From contig JAROAZ010000008.1 of NCBI GenBank assembly GCA_029432775.1, forward strand, positions 62,001-126,000: DNA of 64,000 nucleotides, in the 5' to 3' direction. The translations under genes were made by a program, and so were the position numbers. The notes below the pieces were generated by a model. The model was given only the letters and a program-made list of their open reading frames with translations. It was not told where the DNA came from and ran no database searches. Origin of the DNA: Pontiellaceae bacterium B12227. Lineage in GTDB: Bacteria; Verrucomicrobiota; Kiritimatiellia; Kiritimatiellales; Pontiellaceae. Of this stretch, positions 43,842 through 52,594 are shown in pieces (positions within the stretch are counted from its first letter, which is position 1; each line of letters begins with the position of its first letter).

Positions 43842-46049
43842 CTAAAAGGGTGTTGTTTCATCGGTTCCCCTTCCTGAAAGCTGCGAAATATTAATGATCC
43901 AAACGCGGGTGGTATGACGACGCCCCTGCTCCATCGAATAGCCTTGAGAGGCGAGCTTGGATAGTTCGCGACCGACTTTGGCGGGCGTGTATTTGGCGGC
44001 GATGACGGCGAGGCCGTCGGTATCGTTGAGCATCGCCGAAAGTAATTCTGTGGAGGATCCTTCCCAGGTGTCCTCCACCTGCCCCTCGAAAAACTTCAGC
44101 AGCACTTCGAGAAATGAATAGGCGCTGGATGAATGGCGTGCCGCCTCGAACAAGGAATCCTCACAATAGGTCTTAACCCCGTAACGGGATTCGCCCAGGA
44201 CTTTGTCCGGCGGTTGCCAGTCGAGTAACCAACGAAGAAAGAACGGGAGCTCGGCAGTAATGATGGATTCGATATCGCGCGGGAAGGTAAATGTATCTCG
44301 CTCGGCAATCCGGAAGAGATTGATTTTGTCTCGGTTGGACAGGTCGACATCGGGCAGAATACGAATAGACTCGGGATCGGTATTACACGTAACCACCACC
44401 CTTCCGTTCCACTCGATCAGTTTGTCGACCCGGTATTTCTCGCGCACGGAAAAGGTACGATTGGCGGCCATCTTCTTGATAAGGGCTGAGAACTTGAGAT
44501 GCGACTTGTTATCAGTAAGGGGAACAACGTCGTCGACCGCCCAGACGGCACTGGTAAACAGATGACTATTGAAACCGTCCTCTCCAGACAGGAATGAGCT
44601 GGCATCGATATGGCCGCCGAAGATACGGGATAGAATCACATTGGAAAGCAGTGTCTTCCCCGTATTTGGAACTCCGGCAAAGAAAGAAGCCTGCCCGGGG
44701 CGCATCCGGCCTTCGAGGGCGGATTCGTACCACCGCTTCAACCAGGCGTAGAAATAGTCCAGCTGTTCCTGGGGATCGAAGAAGCCGGCGAAGTAGTCCC
44801 TTATCCAGGGATAAGGGCAGTTGGTGGTTGGTGGTTGTTGGTTGGTGGGCGGTGCGGATGGATCGGACATTGGGGACAATGTCCCTCCAGAGGCGAGATC
44901 ATGGATCTCGGCTACAGCTGCGGCCTGGTAATATTCTTCTTCGGTGGCAGGTTGGAGAACGGTGACGGTCGACGTATTGAGTACGCGGTTGCCGCCGACC
45001 AGTACGATGCCTTTGGGCCGATGTACCAACGGAGCGGCGCAATGAATGTCTTGCTGATCCTGGATTCGGAGCATGGCCTGTTCGATTTGACTAAAGTTTT
45101 CACCGCGCGGAGCCTGAGCACGCAGGCCACGATCTACTTTTAGATAAAGTGCTATGTCGGCCTTACTGTAGGATCTCCATTCGCCACTGCTTCGTTGTCG
45201 CCAGTAATCGCGACCATCGAAATAGACATCGGTAACACTGCCGCCAATCCGATCTGCCTCAAACTGTTTAACAAACTGACGGCCCAAAATAACCGACCAC
45301 GGAACAAAGGCCGTACCTCCGGTAAAGCATTGCATACCGGATTCACGTACTACGGCCGCGGTCTCGTTATCTGCTTCAGCATCCCAAAAGCGAACGCCAC
45401 GGGCACCTTCATAGAATTCGCCCTGCCATATGCCGGGAAACTGGCGCTCAACCTCTGCTGCCACGACGTCCATAGGAATAACCGGACCGAGTTTCTGCCA
45501 TGCATAATTGTGGGAGGATTCAACCGCCCACTGCATCATGAAAGCGGGCGGAATCTCATCGCCGGACAGGGAAAGCCAATCCGTACCGGCTTCATAATAT
45601 TTGCAGGGATCGTCCAACGCCTCGGCATCAAGGCCGACCAGCAGTTTGGTGAGTCGGAGCTTCTTTCTGATGTGCCGCATAAGCTTGGCGGTAAGATCAT
45701 TCCGATGCAACGGGAACGGCTCTGCCAGTTTCCACAACAGACGAGCCCCGCCGGAAGTAGTACGGCAAATGTATTGCGGCCTGAAGTCTACGCAGCGTTC
45801 GAGCACGCTATCGCGCATGTACTGATCAATTTTACCGTCGTAATCCGCCACGATCCAATGGAGCACATAGGCTGGATTGTTTTTTGAGTCGATTCGAGCC
45901 CCGGCAATAAGGCCTTCATAGCCGGAATAGAATGTGTGCTTCACATCAGGATTATTCCACCGGGTCTTGGGCGGTGCCTTTGTTTTGGTTTCCCATGGCG
46001 AACATTCGGCGGTGCGGGATGAGGATAGATTGGGTATGGCTAAGAGCAT
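43842..46049 (-). CDS. Primase-SF3 helicase replication protein
   Basis: 735 residues. The N-terminal third looks like a primase-polymerase domain (VLHWIVADYDGKI, CRTTSGGARLLWKL, LVGLDAEALDDPCKY). The C-terminal half is an SF3/DUF5906-type helicase: FFAGVPNTGKT is Walker A, AVWAVDDVVP is Walker B, followed by VVVTCNTDPESIRILPD with the sensor Asn. It primes and unwinds at the phage origin, which probably lies just downstream. A linker near residues 385-415 contains codons from hairpin repeats (44866-44916). Confidence 0.85.
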   Translation of the reverse strand: MLLAIPNLSSSRTAECSPWETKTKAPPKTRWNNPDVKHTFYSGYEGLIAGARIDSKNNPAYVLHWIVADYDGKIDQYMRDSVLERCVDFRPQYICRTTSGGARLLWKLAEPFPLHRNDLTAKLMRHIRKKLRLTKLLVGLDAEALDDPCKYYEAGTDWLSLSGDEIPPAFMMQWAVESSHNYAWQKLGPVIPMDVVAAEVERQFPGIWQGEFYEGARGVRFWDAEADNETAAVVRESGMQCFTGGTAFVPWSVILGRQFVKQFEADRIGGSVTDVYFDGRDYWRQRSSGEWRSYSKADIALYLKVDRGLRAQAPRGENFSQIEQAMLRIQDQQDIHCAAPLVHRPKGIVLVGGNRVLNTSTVTVLQPATEEEYYQAAAVAEIHDLASGGTLSPMSDPSAPPTNQQPPTTNCPYPWIRDYFAGFFDPQEQLDYFYAWLKRWYESALEGRMRPGQASFFAGVPNTGKTLLSNVILSRIFGGHIDASSFLSGEDGFNSHLFTSAVWAVDDVVPLTDNKSHLKFSALIKKMAANRTFSVREKYRVDKLIEWNGRVVVTCNTDPESIRILPDVDLSNRDKINLFRIAERDTFTFPRDIESIITAELPFFLRWLLDWQPPDKVLGESRYGVKTYCEDSLFEAARHSSSAYSFLEVLLKFFEGQVEDTWEGSSTELLSAMLNDTDGLAVIAAKYTPAKVGRELSKLASQGYSMEQGRRHTTRVWIINISQLSGRGTDETTPF
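44866..44916. repeat. Two variable-stem hairpin repeats inside the helicase gene
   Basis: GACATTG-GGGA-CAATGTC followed by CCTCCA, then CGAGATC-ATG-GATCTCG followed by GCTACA. Same layout as the copies at 34066, 46146 and 49008. Confidence 0.7.
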
Positions 46050-46145
46050 ATTGGCATTTCCGATTTTAGATTTTTGATTTCCGATTGGCGGGTCTCCGAC
46101 GGGAGCAACAACAAGGCAGGCTGGAAGCCCGCGATACGAAGAGCA

Positions 46146-46170
46146 GCGGTCTCGGCGATACCGCCCTACC
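46146..46170. repeat. Variable-stem hairpin repeat
   Basis: GCGGTCTC-GGC-GATACCGC followed by CCTACC, in the gap between the polymerase and primase-helicase genes, next to an AGGCAGGCTGGAAGCCCGCG-type repeat (46114). Confidence 0.65.
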
Positions 46171-46203
46171 CTGACGACTGATCAACATGGAAACTTCCTC
46201 CCG

Positions 46204-48210
46204 TTATTTCGTGTAGTGCTTGTGAATGGTGGCTTCGGCTTCGACCGGACAACCGGCAATCCACTCCGGAGTAGTCGACATGATGGCGAGGATCTGTTCA
46301 CGGGCCTGGTCTGCCATGGACTCGGGAACTTCGACGATCACCTCGTCATGAACATGGAATACGATGCGGCCGATACCGGCACGCTGGATTGCCAAAAGGT
46401 GTTCGGCAAAAACGTCGCGGGCTGTGGCCTGTACGAGGTTCTCGGTAAGCAGTCCGCCGTAGAGTTTGCGTCTCCGGCCACCCCGCTCCGTGGTGGCGGT
46501 ATAGTAACCGTGTGGATTCTTACAGACGGACAGGTAACGAAGCTCCCGACCGGATGGCAGCTCGACATGATAGTCACCGCCGGCACTGCGCTTGAATTCT
46601 CGATCGAGCCGCTTCCAAAGGTTGGAAATACGAACGTTCTTTGAGCGGAAGTCCTGCACGCTCTGTCGGGCCTCGGCGAATGTAATGTCAATACCGCCCA
46701 GATTCTTGGCCACCGCCACGAACTTCTTCGGCCCGCAGCCGTAACCCAGGCCAAGGGTTCTGGCTTTGGCCAGAGAACGCATGCCCGAATCGACATCCTT
46801 CAACGGGCGTGAATCAGTGTAGTCCATGGTCGAGCGCGCGTGGGCCTCATAAATATCGACGCCATCGCGAACGAGATCGAGAAAGGCCTGATCATCGATC
46901 AGCCAGGCAAGAACGCGCGGCTCAATCTGGCAGAGGTCGGCAACAATGAATACGTTGCCGGGTGCCGGAATAAAACAACGGCGAAGATCAACATCGAACA
47001 GTTCACCGCGCGGCATGTTCTGTACGTTGAACCCGGCATCGCCGGACCAACGCCCCGGTACTGCGCCGAAATATTTAAGGCCATACGGGAAGCGACAAAC
47101 GTGAGATGTGACGATTGCCACTGCACTTCGTTTCGTTGCTGTCGCAAGCTCCAGCCTCGCTTCGCGTGAGTCGTGATTCGGTGCGGACTGCGGCGCGCTC
47201 GGAGAGCACGCCCTACCCTCTACAAAGAGGCGGGAGCGGACGGTGTTGAATCTTTTGAGGAGCATATTGGTTCGACGATAGATCCGCATGGCATCGACCC
47301 AGACATATTCAGAACCATACTTTTCTTCCCACGCTGCGCACTCGGGAGAATCCATAGCGAGGGAAACCGGGCAAGGTATACCAGCCTCGCGACAGGCAAT
47401 ACCCAGCTTTTGGCGGGACAGCGGTTTGTCTTTGTAGATATCCTTTACCCAGGGAAGCTGCTGGACCGCATTGAATCGCTGGGACTCCAAAGACTGGATA
47501 GATTTTTCCAACCGTTGGAAGTCGACGACAATCCCCTGCTGGCCCCATTCATAAGTAAGCGTAGCCAGTTCCTGTTCTTCTTCCGGCCAAAGATGATTGT
47601 AGCGATCCCAAAGAAGATAGCAGAGCCGAGCATCCTCCAAGGCATAGGCCGTCATATCCTCGTTATCAAGGAGCTCTGTGCCGGATTGGCCCTTGGCTTT
47701 GTCGCGTTGGGTTTTGTCAACGTCGATATCGAGAAGCTGTTTACAAGCTCCTTTCAAGGATCGTGGCGCCGACAAGTAAACCGACATGGAAGCGGTACAG
47801 CGCCAGACAGGAAACTGGAAACCTGAAATATGAGACTTGAAATCAGGAATAACTTTCAATGACTGGAGGCGCTTGAATACGAGCGAATCAAAGGCCGCAT
47901 TATGGGCAACGAGGATTGCGTTGTTGAAGATTTCCCATTGGGCAAAACCTTCGGGATGGCCCGCCCACTCAAACGGACCGGATGCGGTGGTTCCGTAAAT
48001 CGACATGAGGTAGCAGTCAAATTTTGAATGATGGACGTATGACCACGCATCCATCTTTTTGAGGGAATAGTCACGGTCGTAATAGGTTTCAAAGTCGATG
48101 GCCAGCACCGTTGGTGCAGTTAATGGTGAACCGCTCCCTTCGGGCGCTATTTGCATTCGCAAATTATCTATCGCTTCGCTTTCGGGTTGGTTATTCGTTA
48201 TTGGAGGCAT
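46204..48210 (-). CDS. Family A DNA polymerase with 3'-5' exonuclease domain
   Basis: 668 residues from the ATG at 48210; the longer frame is not supported. The exonuclease domain has LAIDFETYYD and VAHNAAFDSLVF, the polymerase DLCQIEPRVLAWL (motif A), KARTLGLGYGCG (O helix) and HVHDEVIVEVPE (motif C). It is the phage replicative polymerase. A segment at about residues 331-371 (ACSPSAPQSAPNHDSREA) is encoded by dispersed repeats inside the polymerase domain, as is part of the N-terminus. No clear ribosome site; a TTCCAA-type palindrome ends six bases before the start. Confidence 0.85.
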   Translation of the reverse strand: MPPITNNQPESEAIDNLRMQIAPEGSGSPLTAPTVLAIDFETYYDRDYSLKKMDAWSYVHHSKFDCYLMSIYGTTASGPFEWAGHPEGFAQWEIFNNAILVAHNAAFDSLVFKRLQSLKVIPDFKSHISGFQFPVWRCTASMSVYLSAPRSLKGACKQLLDIDVDKTQRDKAKGQSGTELLDNEDMTAYALEDARLCYLLWDRYNHLWPEEEQELATLTYEWGQQGIVVDFQRLEKSIQSLESQRFNAVQQLPWVKDIYKDKPLSRQKLGIACREAGIPCPVSLAMDSPECAAWEEKYGSEYVWVDAMRIYRRTNMLLKRFNTVRSRLFVEGRACSPSAPQSAPNHDSREARLELATATKRSAVAIVTSHVCRFPYGLKYFGAVPGRWSGDAGFNVQNMPRGELFDVDLRRCFIPAPGNVFIVADLCQIEPRVLAWLIDDQAFLDLVRDGVDIYEAHARSTMDYTDSRPLKDVDSGMRSLAKARTLGLGYGCGPKKFVAVAKNLGGIDITFAEARQSVQDFRSKNVRISNLWKRLDREFKRSAGGDYHVELPSGRELRYLSVCKNPHGYYTATTERGGRRRKLYGGLLTENLVQATARDVFAEHLLAIQRAGIGRIVFHVHDEVIVEVPESMADQAREQILAIMSTTPEWIAGCPVEAEATIHKHYTK
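48161..48186. repeat. 26-base repeat, copy 2, inside the polymerase gene
   Basis: Identical to 39768-39793 and in frame, encoding the PESEAIDN part of the polymerase N-terminus. Confidence 0.8.
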
Positions 48211-48215
48211 GTGAA

Positions 48216-48230
48216 ATCCAATGGTTGGAA
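48216..48230. promoter_or_regulatory. TTCCAA-type palindrome before the polymerase start
   Basis: ATCCAATGGTTGGAA, a one-base variant of TTCCAA-N3-TTGGAA, five to six bases upstream of the ATG at 48210. The position would let a bound protein block translation or transcription. Confidence 0.45.
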
Positions 48231-48298
48231 TATTTAGAGAAGTAAGGGCGAAAGGGATGCCCCCAGCCTCGGAACGAAGCTGGAAGCATCGTCTACGG

Positions 48299-49117
48299 TT
48301 ACAGCAGGGTTGTGATGAATTCGACAAACTCATCATCGTGTTTTCCGTGCTGACGCAGACGGGGAACGTAGACCAGGTTCGTGCCGAGTTTTTCCCGGCG
48401 GACCTGCAACGTCCATTTGCCCTTGTGCAGCTCAGGCTGCCCGGTCTCCTTATTACGCAGGGCGAAACGGGCGGCCGTGTTGATCGCTTTCCCGGCCCGA
48501 CTGTAGGCCGAACCCTTTAGCGTCCAGAGCGCCAGTTCGTAGGCCTTGTCATCCACACCCTGAATGGAGAACTCTTCTGCCAGCTCATCGGATGGGGCTT
48601 CAATCAGCAGCAGTGCAGTAAGGATCGGGCGCCACGGAGGTTTTTCATCGCCCCGCCAATCGATCCAACCGCCCCGCTCCTGTACCTCTTCGAGGGTCTC
48701 AACAATCTCCGGAGTATCCTCCACACCATAGTCGAGGTTCTCCTGAAACTGCTTTTTGGCATTGAGGACCGTGACGTTGATCGGGTCGGACCAGACCTTC
48801 GGATCCTGCCCCGGCTCCAAAAGGACAATGTCCTTGTTGTAGACGATGGAGCCGGGCTCGAAGTCTTCGGACATAGGACCGACGGCCTGAACGATATTGA
48901 TGCGTGGCAGCCGAAAGTCCTCTTCAGCAAAGTCGCCCATCAGGCCGCCGATGGCCGGGATGTCAGAGGACGGAGTACAGAGGGCAGAGGGCGGCACTAC
49001 GGTGGGAGTCATCGGGGACGATGACCCTCCAGTCGGTGCGGACTGACCGAGGTCATGGCCCTCGGCTACATCTTTGGATGCTGATTTTTTGAACGATGTT
49101 TTTTTCTTAGCTGTCAT
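48299..49117 (-). CDS. Phage ssDNA-binding-like protein
   Basis: 272 residues; AAGGAG lies before the ATG. An N-terminal Lys/Ser-rich tail encoded by hairpin repeats (49008-49070) precedes LPRINIVQAVGPMSEDFEPGS, WSDPINVTVLNAKKQ and YVPRLRQHGKHDDEF. Order between the DUF2800-type nuclease and polymerase is that of the ssDNA-binding or DUF2815-like proteins in phage replication modules. Function inferred from context. Confidence 0.6.
   Translation of the reverse strand: MTAKKKTSFKKSASKDVAEGHDLGQSAPTGGSSSPMTPTVVPPSALCTPSSDIPAIGGLMGDFAEEDFRLPRINIVQAVGPMSEDFEPGSIVYNKDIVLLEPGQDPKVWSDPINVTVLNAKKQFQENLDYGVEDTPEIVETLEEVQERGGWIDWRGDEKPPWRPILTALLLIEAPSDELAEEFSIQGVDDKAYELALWTLKGSAYSRAGKAINTAARFALRNKETGQPELHKGKWTLQVRREKLGTNLVYVPRLRQHGKHDDEFVEFITTLL
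49008..49070. repeat. Two variable-stem hairpins in the ssDNA-binding-like gene
   Basis: GTCATCG-GGGA-CGATGAC with CCTCC and GACCGAGG-TCATGG-CCCTCGG with CTACA. In frame, coding for the disordered N-terminal tail. Confidence 0.7.
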
Positions 49118-49183
49118 TGGTATTACTCCTTGGGTTTAGTTTTAGGTTTTAAGTGCGAGGCAGGCGGGACGCCTGCGGTACAG

Positions 49184-50251
49184 CTACCGCTCCTTGGCCA
49201 GGTAGGTGACTTCGGTTCCAGTGACGCAGAGGCCTTCTGCGGATAAGAGCTGATTCATACGGCGGATGGCTGCCGCGCCTTTGCCGCGCTCCTGCCGACT
49301 CTTAACGGCCTTTTCCAATGCCGTTACTGAGATAGAACAGGCGGGGAGGAAGTCATTAAGCGGAACATCAAATTCGTCCTGGATGATTTCCCAGACGAGA
49401 AGGATGTCCTTGATGGTGCGCTGTCCTGAACGGAACTTGAGGCCATAGCCAGGGATCTCCTGACCATCCTGCACCATATCGAGAGCGTGCTTCCGCACAC
49501 TCTGCGCCCAGTCCGCCAAGACCGGCGCAAGCTTGAGAGCCAAGGCCATTTGTTTGGGATCGGTAATGTTGGACGGGTGCATTTCATCCGGCAGTTGCAG
49601 CTCATCGGAATAGCTGGTCGCGATCGCCAATGCTTTGGATGCCAGAGCAGGACACTCGGCTTTGCGACCGCAATACTCGCAGTTTTCCGGGTGTGGATTA
49701 TGCGGGCTGTTTTCGTCTTCCGCTTTTTGGATCACATCCGACAGACGGGCTTTCATGCGGGCATAGTCTTTCGTGCGGAAAAAGCTATGGACGGATTTAG
49801 TGTCACAACGCGGTTGTAGGAATACGACATCGACGAGCTCGACATCGAACCGATCAAACACACCGAGTGCGTAGGCCCAGCCCTGCAGGTTGATTTCAGC
49901 AGGATCCACGGGAACCCGGCCCATTTTATAATCGATGAGGACGGCTTTATCGGAGCCGACGAGCACAACATCGGCCGTTCCGAAAGTGAGGCCGCAGATC
50001 TCCAGTCTCAACTCGTTGTGGCGGGTGCATTGGGATATGGATGCCTGCAAACGCGATACATCGGTAATGCAGGATTCAACCTGAGCGCACTGCTCGGGAT
50101 TGAGTCCTTCCAGATTATTGGTTTCCGCAGCTTCGTGCATGCGGGTACCTTCGTCGGCCGCCGCGGACGAACCCGGGCGGTTCTGCCAGTGCGGACAGAT
50201 TTCCTTATTTTTCAGGGATGAGGGGCCGTGCTTTGCATGTTTAGTTGGCAT
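49184..50251 (-). CDS. DUF2800-like PD-(D/E)XK nuclease
   Basis: 355 residues; AAAGGAAA precedes the ATG. KHGPSSLKNKEICPHW and DEGTRMHEAAE open the fold. GTADVVLVGSDKAVLIDYKMG gives the D ... D-x-K catalytic residues, with NLQGWAYALGVF following. CEYCGRKAECPAL provides late Cys residues. Phage DUF2800 proteins occur with polymerase A and primase-helicase genes and are thought to process DNA ends in recombination. Confidence 0.8.
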   Translation of the reverse strand: MPTKHAKHGPSSLKNKEICPHWQNRPGSSAAADEGTRMHEAAETNNLEGLNPEQCAQVESCITDVSRLQASISQCTRHNELRLEICGLTFGTADVVLVGSDKAVLIDYKMGRVPVDPAEINLQGWAYALGVFDRFDVELVDVVFLQPRCDTKSVHSFFRTKDYARMKARLSDVIQKAEDENSPHNPHPENCEYCGRKAECPALASKALAIATSYSDELQLPDEMHPSNITDPKQMALALKLAPVLADWAQSVRKHALDMVQDGQEIPGYGLKFRSGQRTIKDILLVWEIIQDEFDVPLNDFLPACSISVTALEKAVKSRQERGKGAAAIRRMNQLLSAEGLCVTGTEVTYLAKER

Positions 50252-50360
50252 GGGGTTTCCTTTGGTTGGTGGGGTTCGTGATGAGTGAAACGTGAGGCGT
50301 GATCGCCGAGCTACGGGGGATGCGCAGACAGAGATGTCCGCGCCACATGGAGGAGCCTAA

Positions 50361-50822
50361 TCATGAGTCGGCCTCCTGGGCCTTAAGATCTTCGGCGCGG
50401 CGCTTGAGGATGCGGTGTACATCGCGGGCCGCACCGAGGGCATCGCCGGAAAAGATGATGTGCACGTCGTGGACGTATTCCAAAATAGAGAGCTGCCGAT
50501 AGATGAACTGCGGCGTCACCCGGCCCCGCATGAAGACGGAATAATCGAAGTGGTCAACGTCTTCCCGGTTGGCCTCGACCACATAGAAGATGCGAGGCAT
50601 GTGATGAATCGACCGGGCTCGGCGAATCTTCTTCAGCTCGCGGGTAAAGCTGCGGGACATGGCCAGCGACTGGATGAGGTCAGCCAGTGATTTGCGTTCG
50701 ACGGCAAAGGCGTTTTGGTCACCTTCGATGGCATAGTCGAATGTGGCGATGGTGCCGCGTACCGCACGAGCCGGTTCGAAGATGAGGGGGTTTTGTTCCC
50801 GGGTGTCGCATCGGATGATCAT
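50361..50822 (-). CDS. ERCC4-type nuclease
   Basis: 153 residues; the ATG overlaps the upstream stop. RCDTREQNPLIF, DYAIEGDQNAFAVERKSLADLIQSL split over two strands supply the D ... GD ... ERK-x3-D motif of the ERCC4/XPF family. Phage versions cut branched or flap DNA. It fits the replication and recombination module. Confidence 0.85.
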   Translation of the reverse strand: MIIRCDTREQNPLIFEPARAVRGTIATFDYAIEGDQNAFAVERKSLADLIQSLAMSRSFTRELKKIRRARSIHHMPRIFYVVEANREDVDHFDYSVFMRGRVTPQFIYRQLSILEYVHDVHIIFSGDALGAARDVHRILKRRAEDLKAQEADS

Positions 50823-51220
50823 TGGGCACCGCCAGACTGTTTTTTGGAACCACTGATAGACGCGGAGGAACGCTGATTATTCGGTGCGGACGGATTTTTA
50901 TTGCCACGAGAAGGCACAAGAGAACACGAAGACGGTGCGGAGTGCGAATTTGATTGTTGCTCTGCGGTCGGGGGCGGCGAGTTCGGCGAACACGCCCTAC
51001 CTAAAGACGGGTCACGCATGAAGGCAGGCAACGGGTCGTGGTCGTAGGCAAACTGGAATTCGAGCCAGAGATCGGCCTTTGCCACCGTGTCGCCACCGTG
51101 TGCGAGCTGATAAAGTTCTTTGAAGCGGTTCTTCAGCGCCTTCGGCGGTGAAGCGTGAGGTGTGAAACGTGAGTCGTGATCGGAGGGGGGATCCGCCTTC
51201 GGCGTTGGTACGTGATTCAT
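50819..51220 (-). CDS. Hypothetical protein with repeat-derived tails
   Basis: 133 residues; AAGGAC precedes the ATG. Only the centre (ALKNRFKELYQLAHGGDTVA ... LWLEFQFAYDHDP) looks like folded sequence. The N-terminus and the Ser/Pro/Asn-rich last 60 residues are encoded by dispersed repeats, including a variable-stem hairpin at 50973-51001. The helical core might bind DNA or the ERCC4 nuclease. No family recognised. Confidence 0.5.
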   Translation of the reverse strand: MNHVPTPKADPPSDHDSRFTPHASPPKALKNRFKELYQLAHGGDTVAKADLWLEFQFAYDHDPLPAFMRDPSLGRACSPNSPPPTAEQQSNSHSAPSSCSLVPSRGNKNPSAPNNQRSSASISGSKKQSGGAQ

Positions 51221-51232
51221 AGTACGTAGTCC

Positions 51233-51577
51233 TTAGTGCGTAGTGCTTAGAGAGGCCGGGGCCGGCAAGATGCCGGCGGTACGTTCGTTGACAAGCGCGA
51301 GGATATCGGAGCGGCGGAGCCGGAAGGCGTTATGGTAGATCTCAACTTTGGTCAGACGACCATCGCGGATCATGCGCCAGAGCGTGGCACGGGAGACTCC
51401 GAGAAGTTTGGCGCTGTCGCCCATACCCATGAGGAGAGGGCCCTCATCAGAGGGCTGAGGACCGAAGTCGGAAGACGGATCGGCTTCGCCTTTAAGGATG
51501 GCGAGGGCCCGATGCTTCGCCTCGTCGTCAGCAGTGAATACTGCCTGGATTATTTCGTCGTTTGAAACGTTCTGCAT
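51233..51577 (-). CDS. HTH_17-type regulator of the prophage
   Basis: 114 residues, with GGAGCAG before the ATG. MGDSAKLLGVSRATLWRMIRD and YHNAFRLRRSDILALV form an excisionase/MerR-like DNA-binding domain. The last 15 residues (AGILPAPAS) come from a GGCAAGATGCCGG repeat that runs through the stop region. First gene of the replication operon, after a terminator. It may act as regulator or as recombination directionality factor. Confidence 0.75.
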   Translation of the reverse strand: MQNVSNDEIIQAVFTADDEAKHRALAILKGEADPSSDFGPQPSDEGPLLMGMGDSAKLLGVSRATLWRMIRDGRLTKVEIYHNAFRLRRSDILALVNERTAGILPAPASLSTTH

Positions 51578-51607
51578 TTTTCTGCTCCGATTTTGTTTTC
51601 GCGGAAC

Positions 51608-51644
51608 AAAAAAAACCTGCTCCGCGTTGAGTACGGGGCAGGTT
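51608..51644 (-). terminator. Rho-independent terminator
   Basis: On the minus strand AACCTGCCCC / GGAGCAGGTT pair with one mismatch and are followed by eight Ts. It separates the gene at 51692 from the replication operon. Confidence 0.8.
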
Positions 51645-51691
51645 GTAGCAGTAGGCTCAGGGATAAGTGGCGGGCACGTGCCCCACTAATT

Positions 51692-52594
51692 TTACCAATC
51701 GGGGAAATCGCCTTTTTTCAGGTGTTTTTTCAGAGCAGATTCTGAGAGGGACACGTGCTGAGCCGCTCTTTTTCTAACCTCGGTAAAACTTAGGGCCGGA
51801 TTTTTGCGATGGTAGGTCCACATGTAGTGCCTAGCCTCTTCATATTTCAGAAGGAAGGTCTGTGCCCTGGCTTTGCCCCCGGCAGAGGCAGAGTGCTTAG
51901 TTTTGGAACCTCGCGACGCATCGGGCAGGGCTTTTTTCACAATGGAGTCGATCCGGGATTCGAGCGGATCGGGACAAGTGCACTCGGCACATGGACCGGG
52001 GCAAGTGCCGGTGAATCCCCCTTTCGTCTGAGAAAGACATTCCCGCAACGGCACCGAAGAGATCCCGCGTTCCTTAAGCAGGTGGACGGAGCTTTCCCGG
52101 CGGGTGGCAAAGAGGATGCAGCCGATCTTTTCGGGATCGGTACAGTCCTCAATGGCCTTGTGCGCCTCCGACTCGGTGTAAGCCAGGCAGACATAAACAT
52201 GCCGAAGCTCGGTGGAGGTCTGGCAACGACCGAGATACATCAGGTTGTCGCGCTTGCGGCCACCCGCCGGTTTTACATTAAAGGTTTTCCGCAGGGATGC
52301 GCGCAGTCGGCCGGAATTGAGACGGTAAGCCTGAACGTCCTCCCAATCGAGAATCAGATCTTCAAGGTCATCGTTCCCCTCTGGCGGAACAGCGCAAAAT
52401 TTGAGCCCCACCTCCTTTACCGAGAGCGGAACGGCCGGTTTTTCCGGTGACGGAAAGTATTCGGCCATACGGTCATCGCATGGAGTGAGAAACGGCTTTA
52501 CAGAAGAGAACGAGCGACCAAACCGGTGTTTCCACCAATCCAGCGACTCAAATACTTTACGATGTCGAAACAGTTTTCTGACCGGAAATTCCAT
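51692..52594 (-). CDS. Hypothetical basic protein at the prophage right end
   Basis: 300 residues; the ribosome site is weak. The N-terminal part is mixed alpha/beta with RKTFNVKPAGGRKRDNLMYLGR; a Cys-rich patch (CPGPCAECTCPD) in the middle may bind metal; the C-terminus (FTEVRKRAAQHVSLSESALKKHLK) is an HTH-like tail. It is set off by its own terminator, as expected of a regulator. Family not recognised. Confidence 0.55.
   Translation of the reverse strand: MEFPVRKLFRHRKVFESLDWWKHRFGRSFSSVKPFLTPCDDRMAEYFPSPEKPAVPLSVKEVGLKFCAVPPEGNDDLEDLILDWEDVQAYRLNSGRLRASLRKTFNVKPAGGRKRDNLMYLGRCQTSTELRHVYVCLAYTESEAHKAIEDCTDPEKIGCILFATRRESSVHLLKERGISSVPLRECLSQTKGGFTGTCPGPCAECTCPDPLESRIDSIVKKALPDASRGSKTKHSASAGGKARAQTFLLKYEEARHYMWTYHRKNPALSFTEVRKRAAQHVSLSESALKKHLKKGDFPDW

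Noticed and set aside
47173-47826. 217-codon plus-strand frame opposite the polymerase gene
   Set aside because: Shadow of a well-supported polymerase; no motif and no start signal.
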